64,000 nt of DNA from Chromobacterium piscinae. Lineage in GTDB: Bacteria; Pseudomonadota; Gammaproteobacteria; Burkholderiales; Chromobacteriaceae. The stretch's first letter is position 1, and every line of letters begins with the position of its first letter. The DNA lies in contig NZ_JAJOHV010000068.1 of the NCBI RefSeq assembly GCF_021129175.1, positions 1 through 64,000 of the forward strand, given 5' to 3'. Positions 34,876 to 42,974 of the stretch are shown here, piece by piece. The translations under genes and the position numbers were made by a program. The notes beneath the pieces are model-generated. The model saw nothing but the letters and a program-made list of their open reading frames with translations, did no database searches and was not told the origin of the DNA.

Positions 34876-36165
34876 TTGTTGTTCATCCGCAAGGAAATGA
34901 ATTTTTTCGCGCTGCTTGACGCGCTGCAGACTAAGAACGGCCTGATCGAGCTGGCGCTGGGCCTGCTGTGCGTGATCGCCGCCTATGCGCTGGCCCGCCG
35001 GCTGTATCGCTACTGGTTTGCTCATAACCCTGAGCGCTACGACCAGTTCTTACCCTATACCGGTTTCCGGCTGGTGCTGCCGGTGTCGGCCCAGGTGCTG
35101 GTGGTGCTGGCCAGCTTCACCTGGGGCCGGCTGGAGCACGCGCCGATGCTGGTGCTGCACATCCTGAGCGCGCTGCTGTTCTGGCTGGCGGTGATCCGCC
35201 TGTGCACGGCGGTGGTGCGCCAGGCCTTCCCGCATAGCCGCTTCGAGCGGCATTCCGAGCACTTTCTGGCCTCGGCCTTGTGGCTGGGCTTCGTCAGCTG
35301 GACCATAGGCTTCGACGTGGCGGTGATGGATTGGCTGGAGTCGATTTCCTTCTACGTGGGCAAGACCCGGCTGGACCTGCTGACCATTCTCAATGGCCTG
35401 CTGTGGGTGACGGTGATCGTGGTGGTGGCGCTGTGGGCGAGCCGCCTGATCGAAGCCCGCATCATGAAGCTCAAGCACCTCGATTCCAATCTGCGCATCG
35501 TGTTCGCCAAGCTTACCCGCACCGGCCTGGTGGTGGCCTCGGTGCTGGTGGCGCTGCCGGTGATGGGGATAGACCTGACCGTGCTGTCGGTATTCGGCGG
35601 CGCGGTGGGTATCGGCCTGGGCCTGGGTTTGCAGAAGATCGCCAGCAATTTCGTGTCCGGCTTCATCATCCTGCTCGACCACTCGATCCGCATCGGCGAC
35701 CGGCTGATGGTGGACAACCGCGTCGGCTACGTGACCAAGATGACCTCGCGCTATGTGGTGTTGAAGGGTTCCGACGGCACCGAGGCGCTGATCCCCAACG
35801 ATGCGCTGATGTCCAACACGGTGATCAATCAGTCCTACTCCGACAAGAATATGTGGACCAGCCTGCCGGTGCAGGTGGCCTACGGCACCGATCTGGACTT
35901 GGCGCTGAGCCTGCTCAAGCAGGCGTCGGACCATCCGCGCGTGCTGAAGAATCCGGGCGCCAACGCCTTTGTCACCCTGTTCGCCGACAGCGGCATCAAT
36001 CTGGAGCTGGGCTTCTGGGTGGCCGATCCGGAGAACGGCTTTATGGGCCTGAAATCGGACATCAACCTAGCCATCTGGCGGCTGTTCAAGCAGCACAATA
36101 TCGAAATTCCCTTCCCGCAGCGGGAAGTGCGCATCGTCGGCGACAAGCCGGCGGGGCAGGGCTGA
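34876..36165 (+). CDS. MscS-family mechanosensitive channel
   Basis: This 429-residue protein has about five N-terminal membrane helices and then the MscS core. The pore helix segment VFGGAVGIGLGLGLQKIASNFVSGFIILLD contains the G/A-rich TM3, followed by the beta domain (VTKMTSRYVVLKGSDGTEALIPN). It resembles the larger MscK/YbdG-like members. The start is uncertain: TTG 34876 has AAGGAG at good spacing, while ATG 34897 is a plainer choice. A FixJ-type regulator gene follows after 9 bases. Confidence 0.88.
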   Translation: MLFIRKEMNFFALLDALQTKNGLIELALGLLCVIAAYALARRLYRYWFAHNPERYDQFLPYTGFRLVLPVSAQVLVVLASFTWGRLEHAPMLVLHILSALLFWLAVIRLCTAVVRQAFPHSRFERHSEHFLASALWLGFVSWTIGFDVAVMDWLESISFYVGKTRLDLLTILNGLLWVTVIVVVALWASRLIEARIMKLKHLDSNLRIVFAKLTRTGLVVASVLVALPVMGIDLTVLSVFGGAVGIGLGLGLQKIASNFVSGFIILLDHSIRIGDRLMVDNRVGYVTKMTSRYVVLKGSDGTEALIPNDALMSNTVINQSYSDKNMWTSLPVQVAYGTDLDLALSLLKQASDHPRVLKNPGANAFVTLFADSGINLELGFWVADPENGFMGLKSDINLAIWRLFKQHNIEIPFPQREVRIVGDKPAGQG

Positions 36166-36174
36166 GGAGGCATC

Positions 36175-36795
36175 ATGAGCGCGAAACGGCTGGCCATCAT
36201 CGACGACGACGAGGCGGTGCGGCAGTCGCTGCTGTGGCTGCTGGATGGCCAGGGCTACCGCGCCGACGGCTTCGACAGCGGCGAGGCCTTCCTGGCCGCC
36301 GGCAACGGACATGACTACAACGGTATCGTCCTGGACCTGAGGCTGTCCGGCATCAGCGGCATCGTGTTGCTGGAGAAGCTGGCGCACTGGCCGTATTGCC
36401 CGCCGGTGATCATGCTGACCGCGCACGGTGACGTGCCGCACGCGGTGGCGGCGCTGAAGCTGGGCGCGCTCGATTTCATCGAGAAGCCGTTCGACGACGT
36501 GCGCCTGCTGGAGCGCGCGGCGGCGGCGGTGGAGCTGGACGAGCAGAATCGCCAGCGCCACGGCCTGCAGCGCAAGGTGTCGGCGGCGCTGGCGCTGCTG
36601 ACCGAGCGCGAGCGCGAGGTGATGCAGCTGATCCTGGCCGGCAAGCTGAACAAGCAGATCGCCGAGGAACTCAGCATCAGCATGAAGACGGTGGAAGTCC
36701 ATCGCTCGCGGGTGTTCGAGAAGATGGGCGTCAAATCGGCGGTGGAGCTGGCCGGCATGCTGGCCGCGCCCGGCGCTCAGGGAGGCAAGCTTTAA
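36175..36795 (+). CDS. FixJ/NarL-type response regulator
   Basis: This 206-residue protein has a receiver domain with IIDDDEAV, phospho-acceptor aspartate in GIVLDLRLSG and lysine in FIEKPFDD. The C-terminal LuxR-type helix-turn-helix is LTEREREVMQLILAGKLNKQIAEELSISMKTVEVHR in outline. The ALGALDF-type linker matches the FixJ group. GAGGAGG precedes the ATG. No histidine kinase is adjacent, so its partner is unknown. nudB starts at the base after its stop. Confidence 0.9.
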   Translation: MSAKRLAIIDDDEAVRQSLLWLLDGQGYRADGFDSGEAFLAAGNGHDYNGIVLDLRLSGISGIVLLEKLAHWPYCPPVIMLTAHGDVPHAVAALKLGALDFIEKPFDDVRLLERAAAAVELDEQNRQRHGLQRKVSAALALLTEREREVMQLILAGKLNKQIAEELSISMKTVEVHRSRVFEKMGVKSAVELAGMLAAPGAQGGKL

Positions 36796-37245
36796 ATGGG
36801 CAGCAAGCAGCCTGTGTCGGTGCTGGTGGTGATCCATAGCCGCGATGGCCGGGTCCTGCTGATGGAACGGGCCGACAAGCCCGGCTACTGGCAGTCGGTG
36901 ACCGGCAGCCGCGAGGGCGGCGAAGACCTGATCGACACAGCCCGCCGCGAAGTGGCGGAGGAAACCGGCTTGGACGCGTCCCGTTTCGAACTGAGCGACT
37001 GGCATCTGGTCAATCGCTACGAAATCTACCCGCACTGGCGCCACCGCTATCCGGACGGCGTCACCCACAACGACGAGCACGTGTTCGGCCTGCTGCTGCC
37101 CTCACCCTGCGAGGTGGCGCTGGCGCCGCGCGAGCATCTTGGCTACCGCTGGCTGCCGTGGAGTGAGGCCGCCGAGCTGGCGTTCTCGCCATCCAACGCC
37201 GAGGCCTTGCGCATGCTGCCGGAAAAGCTGGGTCTGATTGCCTGA
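36796..37245 (+). CDS. nudB: Dihydroneopterin triphosphate diphosphatase NudB
   Basis: This 149-residue Nudix hydrolase has the box GSREGGEDLIDTARREVAEE near residues 36-55. The start KQPVSVLVVIHSRDGRVLLMER and the VTHNDEHVFGLLLPS segment are NudB-like. It removes pyrophosphate from dihydroneopterin triphosphate in folate synthesis. The ATG directly follows the TAA of the response regulator. A terminator closes the unit. Confidence 0.88.
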   Translation: MGSKQPVSVLVVIHSRDGRVLLMERADKPGYWQSVTGSREGGEDLIDTARREVAEETGLDASRFELSDWHLVNRYEIYPHWRHRYPDGVTHNDEHVFGLLLPSPCEVALAPREHLGYRWLPWSEAAELAFSPSNAEALRMLPEKLGLIA

Positions 37246-37265
37246 GCCGCCGATGCTGATATGTG

Positions 37266-37292
37266 AAAAAAGCCCGCTTAGGCGGGCTTTGC
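37266..37292 (+). terminator. Terminator after nudB
   Basis: A 9-bp stem (AAAGCCCGC / GCGGGCTTT) with a 4-base loop is preceded by an A-run, so it may act in both directions. Confidence 0.85.
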
Positions 37293-37383
37293 CGCATCCG
37301 GGAGCCGGAGTTTGACGTCTGCTTATGAGTGTATGGCCTTGGTGGTATGCTCATTCGCTAGACTTGGCTAAGAGGGAGGGCGG

Positions 37384-38028
37384 ATGGAATTTACTGATCT
37401 GTTGCCGCGCATCGTCGCCGAGCTTGAACGCGACGGGCGCCTGCACACGGTGCTCCTGTATGGTTCCAGGGCAGACGGCAGCGCCAATCAGGGCAGCGAT
37501 TACGATATCGCTGCCTTTGGGACCGTGCCTCAGATGACGCGGGATACCCGCCGCATCGATGGCGAATACCTGGATCTGTTTCTGTATCCGGACAGCGTGC
37601 TGCATGAGCCGTTCGACGCGCATCTGTCTTTGCGAGGGGCGAAAATCCTGCGCCAGCGCGGCGAGGAGGCGAGCCATTTCCTGGATAGGCTGGAGGCGCT
37701 CCATGCCGCCGGGCCGGAGGCGTTGCCGGAGGATGAATTGCAGGCGCGCCGGGATTGGGCGCACAAAATGGCGGCGCGGATCCAGCGCGGGGATGTCGAG
37801 GGCGATTACCGTCGCGCTTGGTTGCTGATGGCTTTGCTGGAAGACTATTTCGTGCTGCGAGGGCTGTGGTACGAGGGACCGAAGAAGGCGCTGCGGTGGC
37901 TGGCGCGGCACGACGGGGAAAGCCGGCAGGCTTTCGAACTGGCCTTGAAACCCAATGCGGGGAATGAAGCCATTGAGAAGCTGGTGTTGAGCGTGGCGGG
38001 GCCGCTGCGGGGCAGCGCGATGGAATGA
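37384..38028 (+). CDS. Minimal-type nucleotidyltransferase domain protein
   Basis: In this 214-residue protein the N-terminal domain carries the pol-beta nucleotidyltransferase motif LLYGSRADGSANQGSDYD and a third acidic residue in GEYLDLFLY. The C-terminal part is helical, as in kanamycin-nucleotidyltransferase-like enzymes. It could adenylate a small molecule or protein; the substrate is unknown. No HEPN partner is adjacent, so it does not look like a MntA/HepT toxin-antitoxin pair. GGGAGG precedes the ATG. Confidence 0.8.
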   Translation: MEFTDLLPRIVAELERDGRLHTVLLYGSRADGSANQGSDYDIAAFGTVPQMTRDTRRIDGEYLDLFLYPDSVLHEPFDAHLSLRGAKILRQRGEEASHFLDRLEALHAAGPEALPEDELQARRDWAHKMAARIQRGDVEGDYRRAWLLMALLEDYFVLRGLWYEGPKKALRWLARHDGESRQAFELALKPNAGNEAIEKLVLSVAGPLRGSAME

Positions 38029-38050
38029 AAAACCCCGGCTCGCGCCGGGG
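38027..38050 (-). terminator. Terminator of the gluconate MFS gene
   Basis: On the minus strand a 7-bp stem (CCCCGGC / GCCGGGG) with loop GCGA is followed by TTTTT, 12 bases after the stop of the transporter gene. Confidence 0.88.
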
Positions 38051-38062
38051 CGGGGGACGGCC

Positions 38063-39370
38063 TTAGTCCGGGGAGACACCGGGCTCGGGCAGTTGTTCGA
38101 TGCGGCCCAGCAGGAAGACGAAGGCCAGGATGCCGATCACCAGCATGAAGCCGGCCACCAGGAAGGCATTGGTGAAGGAGTGGGTGGCGCCGACGATGAA
38201 GCCGGTGACGATGGGGGCGACCGCGCCCATCATATTGTTGGCGAAGTTCATGATGCCGCCGACGGTGCCGGTGCCGCCGCGCGGCGCGATCAGGGACGGC
38301 AGCGACCAGCCCACCGGCGCGGCGGCGGCCAGGCCGCTGAGCGCGATGGTGATCCAGACGATGGCGATGTAGGGGTCAGTCGTCGTCGTCGCGCCGAACA
38401 CCGCCATACCCATGGTCATCCCGCACAGCAGCACAGTCTTGCGCACGCGGGTTTCATCGTGGCCGCGGGCGATCAATTTGTCTATCAGCCAGCCGCCGAC
38501 GAACAGGTCGGACAGGGTGGCGAACATCCACGGGATGGCGGAAAACCATGCCGATTTGAGAATGTCCATGTGCATCGCCTGCACCAGATAGCCGGGCAGC
38601 CAGGTGAGGAACAGGTAGAACACATAGCCGTAGGCGGCGAAGCCGATGGACAGCCCCCACACTTTGCGCTGGCGCAGCAGGTAGCCCAGCATCGCCATCG
38701 AGCTCTGCTGGCTGACGCCTTCCTCGGCTGCGCCGCCCTGGACGATGTATTGGCGCTCGGCCTCGGTCAGCTTGGTGTCGGCGCTGGGGTCGCGGTAGAT
38801 CAGATAGAAGGCGATGAAGTACAGCACGCTCAGGATGGCGGACACGCCGAAGCCCCAGCGCCAGCCCAGGTGCACCACCGCCAAGGCGACCATCGGCACG
38901 CCGATCACATTGGAGAATTTCGCGGCGGCGTCGAAGATGGCGGTGGCCATCGCCCGTTCGCGGCGGGGAAACCAGTAGCCGGTGGCCTTGGAGCTGACCG
39001 GGAAGCCCGGCGCTTCGGCGACGCCCAGCAGCATGCGGGCGGCGAAGATGCCGGCGAAGCCGCCGGCGCAGGCGGTGAGGGTGGCGGCTACGCCCCATAG
39101 CAGCGCGCCCAGGCGGCCGATGCGGGTGGTGCCGAAGCGGTCCAGCACCACGCCGGTGGGAATCTGCAGCAGCGCGTAGCTCCAGAAGAAGGCGCTGAAC
39201 AACAGGCCGAGTTGGCCGTTGCTGAGGCCGAACTCCTGCTGCAACTGCGGCGCAGCCACCGACAGGCTGATGCGGTCGAAGTAATTGACCAGGATGCCTA
39301 TGCCCAAGAGCCAGCCTATGCGCCAGCGGCGGGCAGGGACCTTGAATTGTTGCGGGGACGGGGCGTTCAT
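38063..39370 (-). CDS. MFS sugar-acid transporter (ACS family, gluconate-like)
   Basis: This 435-residue protein has 12 predicted membrane helices. The start RRWRIGWLLGIGILVNYFDR and the motif VLDRFGTTRIGRLGA between TM2 and TM3 match the anion:cation symporter family (GudP/DgoT/ExuT group). I chose ATG 39370, preceded by GAGGAGA. Gluconokinase is directly upstream, so gluconate or a related aldonate is the likely substrate, imported with protons. Control is presumably by the LacI-type regulator through the operators near gntK. Confidence 0.88.
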   Translation of the reverse strand: MNAPSPQQFKVPARRWRIGWLLGIGILVNYFDRISLSVAAPQLQQEFGLSNGQLGLLFSAFFWSYALLQIPTGVVLDRFGTTRIGRLGALLWGVAATLTACAGGFAGIFAARMLLGVAEAPGFPVSSKATGYWFPRRERAMATAIFDAAAKFSNVIGVPMVALAVVHLGWRWGFGVSAILSVLYFIAFYLIYRDPSADTKLTEAERQYIVQGGAAEEGVSQQSSMAMLGYLLRQRKVWGLSIGFAAYGYVFYLFLTWLPGYLVQAMHMDILKSAWFSAIPWMFATLSDLFVGGWLIDKLIARGHDETRVRKTVLLCGMTMGMAVFGATTTTDPYIAIVWITIALSGLAAAAPVGWSLPSLIAPRGGTGTVGGIMNFANNMMGAVAPIVTGFIVGATHSFTNAFLVAGFMLVIGILAFVFLLGRIEQLPEPGVSPD

Positions 39371-39416
39371 TGTTGTTCTCCTCTTTGATACTGCCTTTGC
39401 GTTGAAACGGTTGGGT

Positions 39417-39917
39417 TCAGTCCAGCTCGGCCAGGATGCGCCGCAGCAGCGCGTCTGGCGGCAGGGCGACGTCGCAGGGAATCGCGGCCTCGTCGGCGCC
39501 CGGGACCTCAAGGTCGCGGAACTGGCTGTCCAGCAAGCTTTCCGGCATGAAGTGGCCGCTGCGCTCGCGCATGCGCTCGGCGATCAGCGCCTGGTCGCCG
39601 AACAAATGGACGAAGCGCAGGCCGGGATCTCCGCCGCGCAGCACGTCGCGGTAGCGGCGCTTCAGCGCCGAGCAGGCCAGCACTATGGGCTCGCCGCTTT
39701 CGCGGCCCTGGCGCAGCTTGCCTGCCAGATTGGCTAGCCAGCCGGCGCGATCGTCGTCGTTCAGTGGAATGCCGTCTCGCATCCGCGCGATGTTCTCGGG
39801 GGGGTGGAAGCTGTCGCCTTCGATGAAGCTGGCGCCGATCGCCTCGGCCAGCATGCGGCCCACGCTGCTTTTGCCGCAGCCGGCCACGCCCATCACCACG
39901 ATATTGCCGTTTTTCAT
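39417..39917 (-). CDS. gntK: Gluconokinase
   Basis: This 166-residue P-loop kinase starts NIVVMGVAGCGKSSVGRMLA (Walker A) and continues with the GntK segments GDSFHPPENIARMRDGIPL, DDDRAGWL and ACSALKRRYRDVLR. It phosphorylates gluconate to 6-phosphogluconate. The start ATG 39917 is directly abutted by a LacI-type operator and no Shine-Dalgarno is visible. The transporter gene lies 46 bp downstream on the same strand. Confidence 0.93.
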   Translation of the reverse strand: MKNGNIVVMGVAGCGKSSVGRMLAEAIGASFIEGDSFHPPENIARMRDGIPLNDDDRAGWLANLAGKLRQGRESGEPIVLACSALKRRYRDVLRGGDPGLRFVHLFGDQALIAERMRERSGHFMPESLLDSQFRDLEVPGADEAAIPCDVALPPDALLRRILAELD

Positions 39918-39930
39918 GTTAGCGCTAACA
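39917..39930 (-). promoter_or_regulatory. LacI/GntR-type operator 1, abutting the gntK start codon
   Basis: TGTTAGCGCTAACA is a perfect 14-bp palindrome with the central CG typical of LacI-family sites. Its last base is the A of the gntK start codon, so bound repressor would also cover the ribosome-binding region. Confidence 0.9.
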
Positions 39931-39977
39931 ATTAATGTGGAAAGATAGCCAGCTCGACGCCGGCTGAATGACGATGA

Positions 39978-39991
39978 TGTTAGCGCTAACA
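39978..39991 (-). promoter_or_regulatory. LacI/GntR-type operator 2
   Basis: This is a second, identical TGTTAGCGCTAACA, centred 61 bp from operator 1. The pair flanks the probable gntK promoter, and the spacing would permit cooperative binding or a DNA loop. Confidence 0.9.
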
Positions 39992-40089
39992 AAAAGTACA
40001 CAACAAGCAGTTGGATCAAGTTTCGCGTTTGTCGGCGGCGCGCTGTAGTGGGAGAGCAACAACGCGGGAGGCCGCGCGGATGCTGGATT

Positions 40090-41109
40090 TCAGCTGCTGC
40101 GGCGCAGCATCAGCTGGAAGCCCAGGTCGGCGCGGCGCGATTCCGGCTCCTCGCCGTCTATCAGCCGCAGCAGGGCGCGGGCGGCGTGGACGCCGATGTC
40201 GCGGCGCGGCGTGGCCACCGTGGTCAGCGTGGGCGTGCACCAGGCCGACGGCTGCAGGTCGTTGAAGCCTGCGATGGCCAGCCGCTCCGGCACGGCGATG
40301 CCCAGCTGCTGGCTGCGCGACAGCGCGCCGATCGCCAGGTCGTCGTTGCAGCAGAACAGCGCGTCGCAGTCCGGGCGCTGCGCTAGCGCCGCGTCCAGCA
40401 TGTCGGCGCCCATCTGCATGCTGGAGGGTTGAGGGTCCAGCCATTCCAGCCCGGCGTCGCGGCAGCCGGCCGCGTCCAGCGCCGCGCGGTAGCCTTCCAG
40501 GCGTTTCATCACCCGTTCGTCCAGCTGGGCGCCGAGAAAGCCGATGCGGCGTTTGCCGCGCGACAGCAGATGGCGGGTGATGGCTGCGCCGGCTTCCTCT
40601 TGCGAGAAGCCCACGCAGCAGCGGCCATCGTCGGCCAGATCCATCATGTAGACCGCCGGCAGCGCATGCTGGCTCAGAATGCGCTTGAACGGCTCGGCGT
40701 GGCTGAGGCCGGTGATCAGGACGCCGTCGGGCCGGTGCTGCAGATAGGCGCGCAATAGCTGCAGCTCCTGGCCGGCGTCGTAATGGCTGTTGCCGATCAG
40801 CATCTGGTAGCCGGCGGCGTCCAGCACCGTTTCGATGCCGGCCAGCGTCTCCAGGAACACGGTGTTGGCCAGCGAGGGAATCAGCACAAGCACCGTCCGA
40901 GATCTCGCCGAGGCCAGCGTGCTGGCGGAGCGGCTGGGCACATAGGCCAGCGCGTCGACCGCCTGCATCACTTTTTCGCGCAGCGCTTCGGAAACCTGCT
41001 GCGGTTGATTCAGCACCCGGGATACGGTGATGGCGCTGACGCCGGCCGCCTTGGCCACGTCATGCATGGTGACGCCGCTGCCGGAGCGGACGCGCGGTTT
41101 TCTGGGCAT
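40090..41109 (-). CDS. gntR: LacI-family repressor of gluconate use (GntR-like)
   Basis: This 339-residue protein has an N-terminal helix-turn-helix (TMHDVAKAAGVSAITVSRVL), the hinge ALREKVMQAVDALAYVPSRSAS and a periplasmic-binding-type sensor domain. The pattern is close to GntR/IdnR of enterobacteria. It probably binds the two TGTTAGCGCTAACA sites in front of gntK and releases them with gluconate or 6-phosphogluconate. I chose ATG 41109; the frame runs further upstream. It lies 99 bp upstream of operator 2 on the same strand. Confidence 0.9.
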   Translation of the reverse strand: MPRKPRVRSGSGVTMHDVAKAAGVSAITVSRVLNQPQQVSEALREKVMQAVDALAYVPSRSASTLASARSRTVLVLIPSLANTVFLETLAGIETVLDAAGYQMLIGNSHYDAGQELQLLRAYLQHRPDGVLITGLSHAEPFKRILSQHALPAVYMMDLADDGRCCVGFSQEEAGAAITRHLLSRGKRRIGFLGAQLDERVMKRLEGYRAALDAAGCRDAGLEWLDPQPSSMQMGADMLDAALAQRPDCDALFCCNDDLAIGALSRSQQLGIAVPERLAIAGFNDLQPSAWCTPTLTTVATPRRDIGVHAARALLRLIDGEEPESRRADLGFQLMLRRSS

Positions 41110-41218
41110 GGATTTCTCGAGATGGATTGGCAATACTATTGTCATTGTATCGCGGCGGAAGCGCTTGCCGGGCGATGATGTCTGCTTGTAATGTCGTGAT
41201 TTTTCCCGGGAGCCCATC

Positions 41219-41842
41219 ATGTACCAGCCCAGCCATTTCGTCGAGGCCGATCCGGCCGTTCTGCTGAGCCTGATGCGGGCCCGGCCGCTGGCCACCGTGG
41301 CCATCAACGGCGAGGACGGCCCCCTGGCCAACCATCTGCCGCTGCTGGCGGTGGAAGAGGATGGCGCGCTGAAGCTGAGAGGCCATGTGGCGCGCGCCAA
41401 TCCCATGTGGCGGCTACTGGAGGATGCGCCGCAGGCGCTGGCTGTATTTCAGGGCGACGATGCCTATATCAGTCCGTCCTGGTATCCGGCGAAGGCCGAG
41501 CATGGCAAGGTGGTCCCCACCTGGAACTACATGGTGGCGCATGCCAGGGGACGGCTGCGAGCGGTGGATGATCCGGTGTGGCTGCGTAGCCTGTTGGACC
41601 AGCTGACCCGCGCGCGCGAGGCTGGTTTCCCGCAGCCCTGGCAAGTGGCCGACGCGCCGGCCGACTATTTGGACAAGATGCTGCGGGCCATCGTCGGCAT
41701 CGAGCTGACGGTGAGCCGGCTGGATGGCAAGTACAAGCTCAGCCAGAACCAGGACGGAGCGACTCGGCTGAGCGTGCGCGCGGGCCTGGCGGGCAGCGGC
41801 GATGAGCGCGCCAAGGCGCTGGCCGGCGAGATGCCCGGCTGA
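41219..41842 (+). CDS. PaiB-like FMN-binding split-barrel protein
   Basis: This 207-residue protein has the PaiB pattern: YQPSHFVEADPAVLLSLM at the start, the GPLANHLPLL strand, FQGDDAYISPSWYP and VVPTWNYMVAHARGRL. Members bind flavin and were first described as transcriptional regulators in Bacillus; enzymatic roles are also likely. It is divergent from the gluconate repressor and nothing nearby suggests a substrate. Confidence 0.88.
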   Translation: MYQPSHFVEADPAVLLSLMRARPLATVAINGEDGPLANHLPLLAVEEDGALKLRGHVARANPMWRLLEDAPQALAVFQGDDAYISPSWYPAKAEHGKVVPTWNYMVAHARGRLRAVDDPVWLRSLLDQLTRAREAGFPQPWQVADAPADYLDKMLRAIVGIELTVSRLDGKYKLSQNQDGATRLSVRAGLAGSGDERAKALAGEMPG

Positions 41843-41909
41843 GCGGAATTGAGCGGAATCTCGATCGCGCGCGACTGCGCCGGCGCGCTTCGAGACGGCG
41901 CTTGCGGCC

Positions 41910-42734
41910 TTAGTGGCGGAAGCGGGCGAGCAGTTCGGCCAATTCCGGCGGCGCGGCCTCGCCGTCCTGCCTAAGCCGCAGCAGGAAGCTATCCAAGAAG
42001 CCGGATAGCAGCGCGGACGAGGTGACGGTGGCGCCGATGCGGGCATGGTCCCATTCCACCACCACGCCTTGCAGGTAGGCGGTGAGACGATTGCTGTCCT
42101 GCTGGAACGAGTGGTACAGGCTGATGGCCGGCGCGCCGCCCAACTGGTAAAAGGCCTGCAGCGTCGACTTGTCCAGCCGGCAGCGGCTGAGTATGTCGCG
42201 GCTGTCGAATTCCACGAACAAGGGCTGCGCCACTTGGTTGCGGCGGGTATTGCTGCTGTATGGCCGCGACACCACGCCTATCGCTGAATTCAGCTGGCCG
42301 GCGGGCCGGCCGTTGCTGACCGGATAGCCCAGCAACAGGGTGAAGGCGCTGGCCATCGGATCGGGCAGGGTGCCGTGGTCCAGCTCGAAGCAGTTTGCCA
42401 CCGGGTGGCGCGCCAGCCAGTCGGCCGGCAGATGTATCGCCGCCAGGTCCAGGTGTTGCGGACTGGCGCAACGCAGTTGCAGCAGCGGCCATTGTTGCGC
42501 GCCGTTGCTGGCCACTACGTTCTGGCCGTGGTTGACGCAGGCGGCGGACAGCACAGCTTCGGATGTGACGATGAACTTCTCGCCCCGGTAGCTCAGCAGC
42601 AGGCCGCTGCCGAAGCAGGGGCCGGTGCGGCCGGCGCTTTTTTTCGGATGAAAAGCCACTACCATCGGGCTGAGAAACTGGTAGATGTGCTCCAGACACT
42701 GCAGGGGATCATCCAGATCGAACAAAAACTCCAT
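41910..42734 (-). CDS. Trypsin-fold-like protein without the catalytic triad
   Basis: This 274-residue cytoplasmic-looking protein has the outline of a trypsin-like barrel: GSGLLLSYRGEKFIVTSEAV, where proteases have TAxHV; LDLAAIHL, the usual Asp strand; and LGGAPAISLYHSF, where GxSGGP would be. His and Ser are therefore missing. The end resembles LQGVVVEWD strands of the same fold. It may be a binding or scaffold protein. It has no signal peptide and is divergent from the large GGDEF-EAL gene. Confidence 0.65.
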   Translation of the reverse strand: MEFLFDLDDPLQCLEHIYQFLSPMVVAFHPKKSAGRTGPCFGSGLLLSYRGEKFIVTSEAVLSAACVNHGQNVVASNGAQQWPLLQLRCASPQHLDLAAIHLPADWLARHPVANCFELDHGTLPDPMASAFTLLLGYPVSNGRPAGQLNSAIGVVSRPYSSNTRRNQVAQPLFVEFDSRDILSRCRLDKSTLQAFYQLGGAPAISLYHSFQQDSNRLTAYLQGVVVEWDHARIGATVTSSALLSGFLDSFLLRLRQDGEAAPPELAELLARFRH

Positions 42735-42865
42735 CCCCGGTTACCTCTCGCGACAACGGTTCTTCGCTCAGCATAGTTCAGGCTAGGATGATTTGAATGC
42801 CTGTTTGTCTTGCCGCCGCGGCAGGGGGCAAGGCAAATGCTATACCTGTAAGGAACGAATCCAAA

Positions 42866-42893
42866 CGAAACGGACGGCATGCCGTCCGTTTCG
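42866..42893. repeat. Perfect 28-bp palindrome upstream of the GGDEF-EAL gene
   Basis: The palindrome is centred on CGGACGGCATGCCGTCCG and extends with GAAA/TTTC on both sides. The core GACGGCATGCCGTC recurs in the palindrome at 61466-61489. It could form a hairpin in the 240-bp gap between divergent genes, 81 bp before the start codon at 42975. Confidence 0.75.
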
Positions 42894-42974
42894 GCGTAAG
42901 TTCGACAAGACTCCGCCGGCATCGCGGCGCGGAGGACGACAGACCCGGCCGGCGCCGGGCTCAGGGGGCTCTCT

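Noticed and set aside
37384-38028. MntA/HepT-type toxin-antitoxin system
   Set aside because: The nucleotidyltransferase motif is present but no HEPN-domain gene is adjacent.
41843-41909. Short direct repeat GAGCGGAAT
   Set aside because: Only two imperfect copies between convergent genes; too short to call an element.
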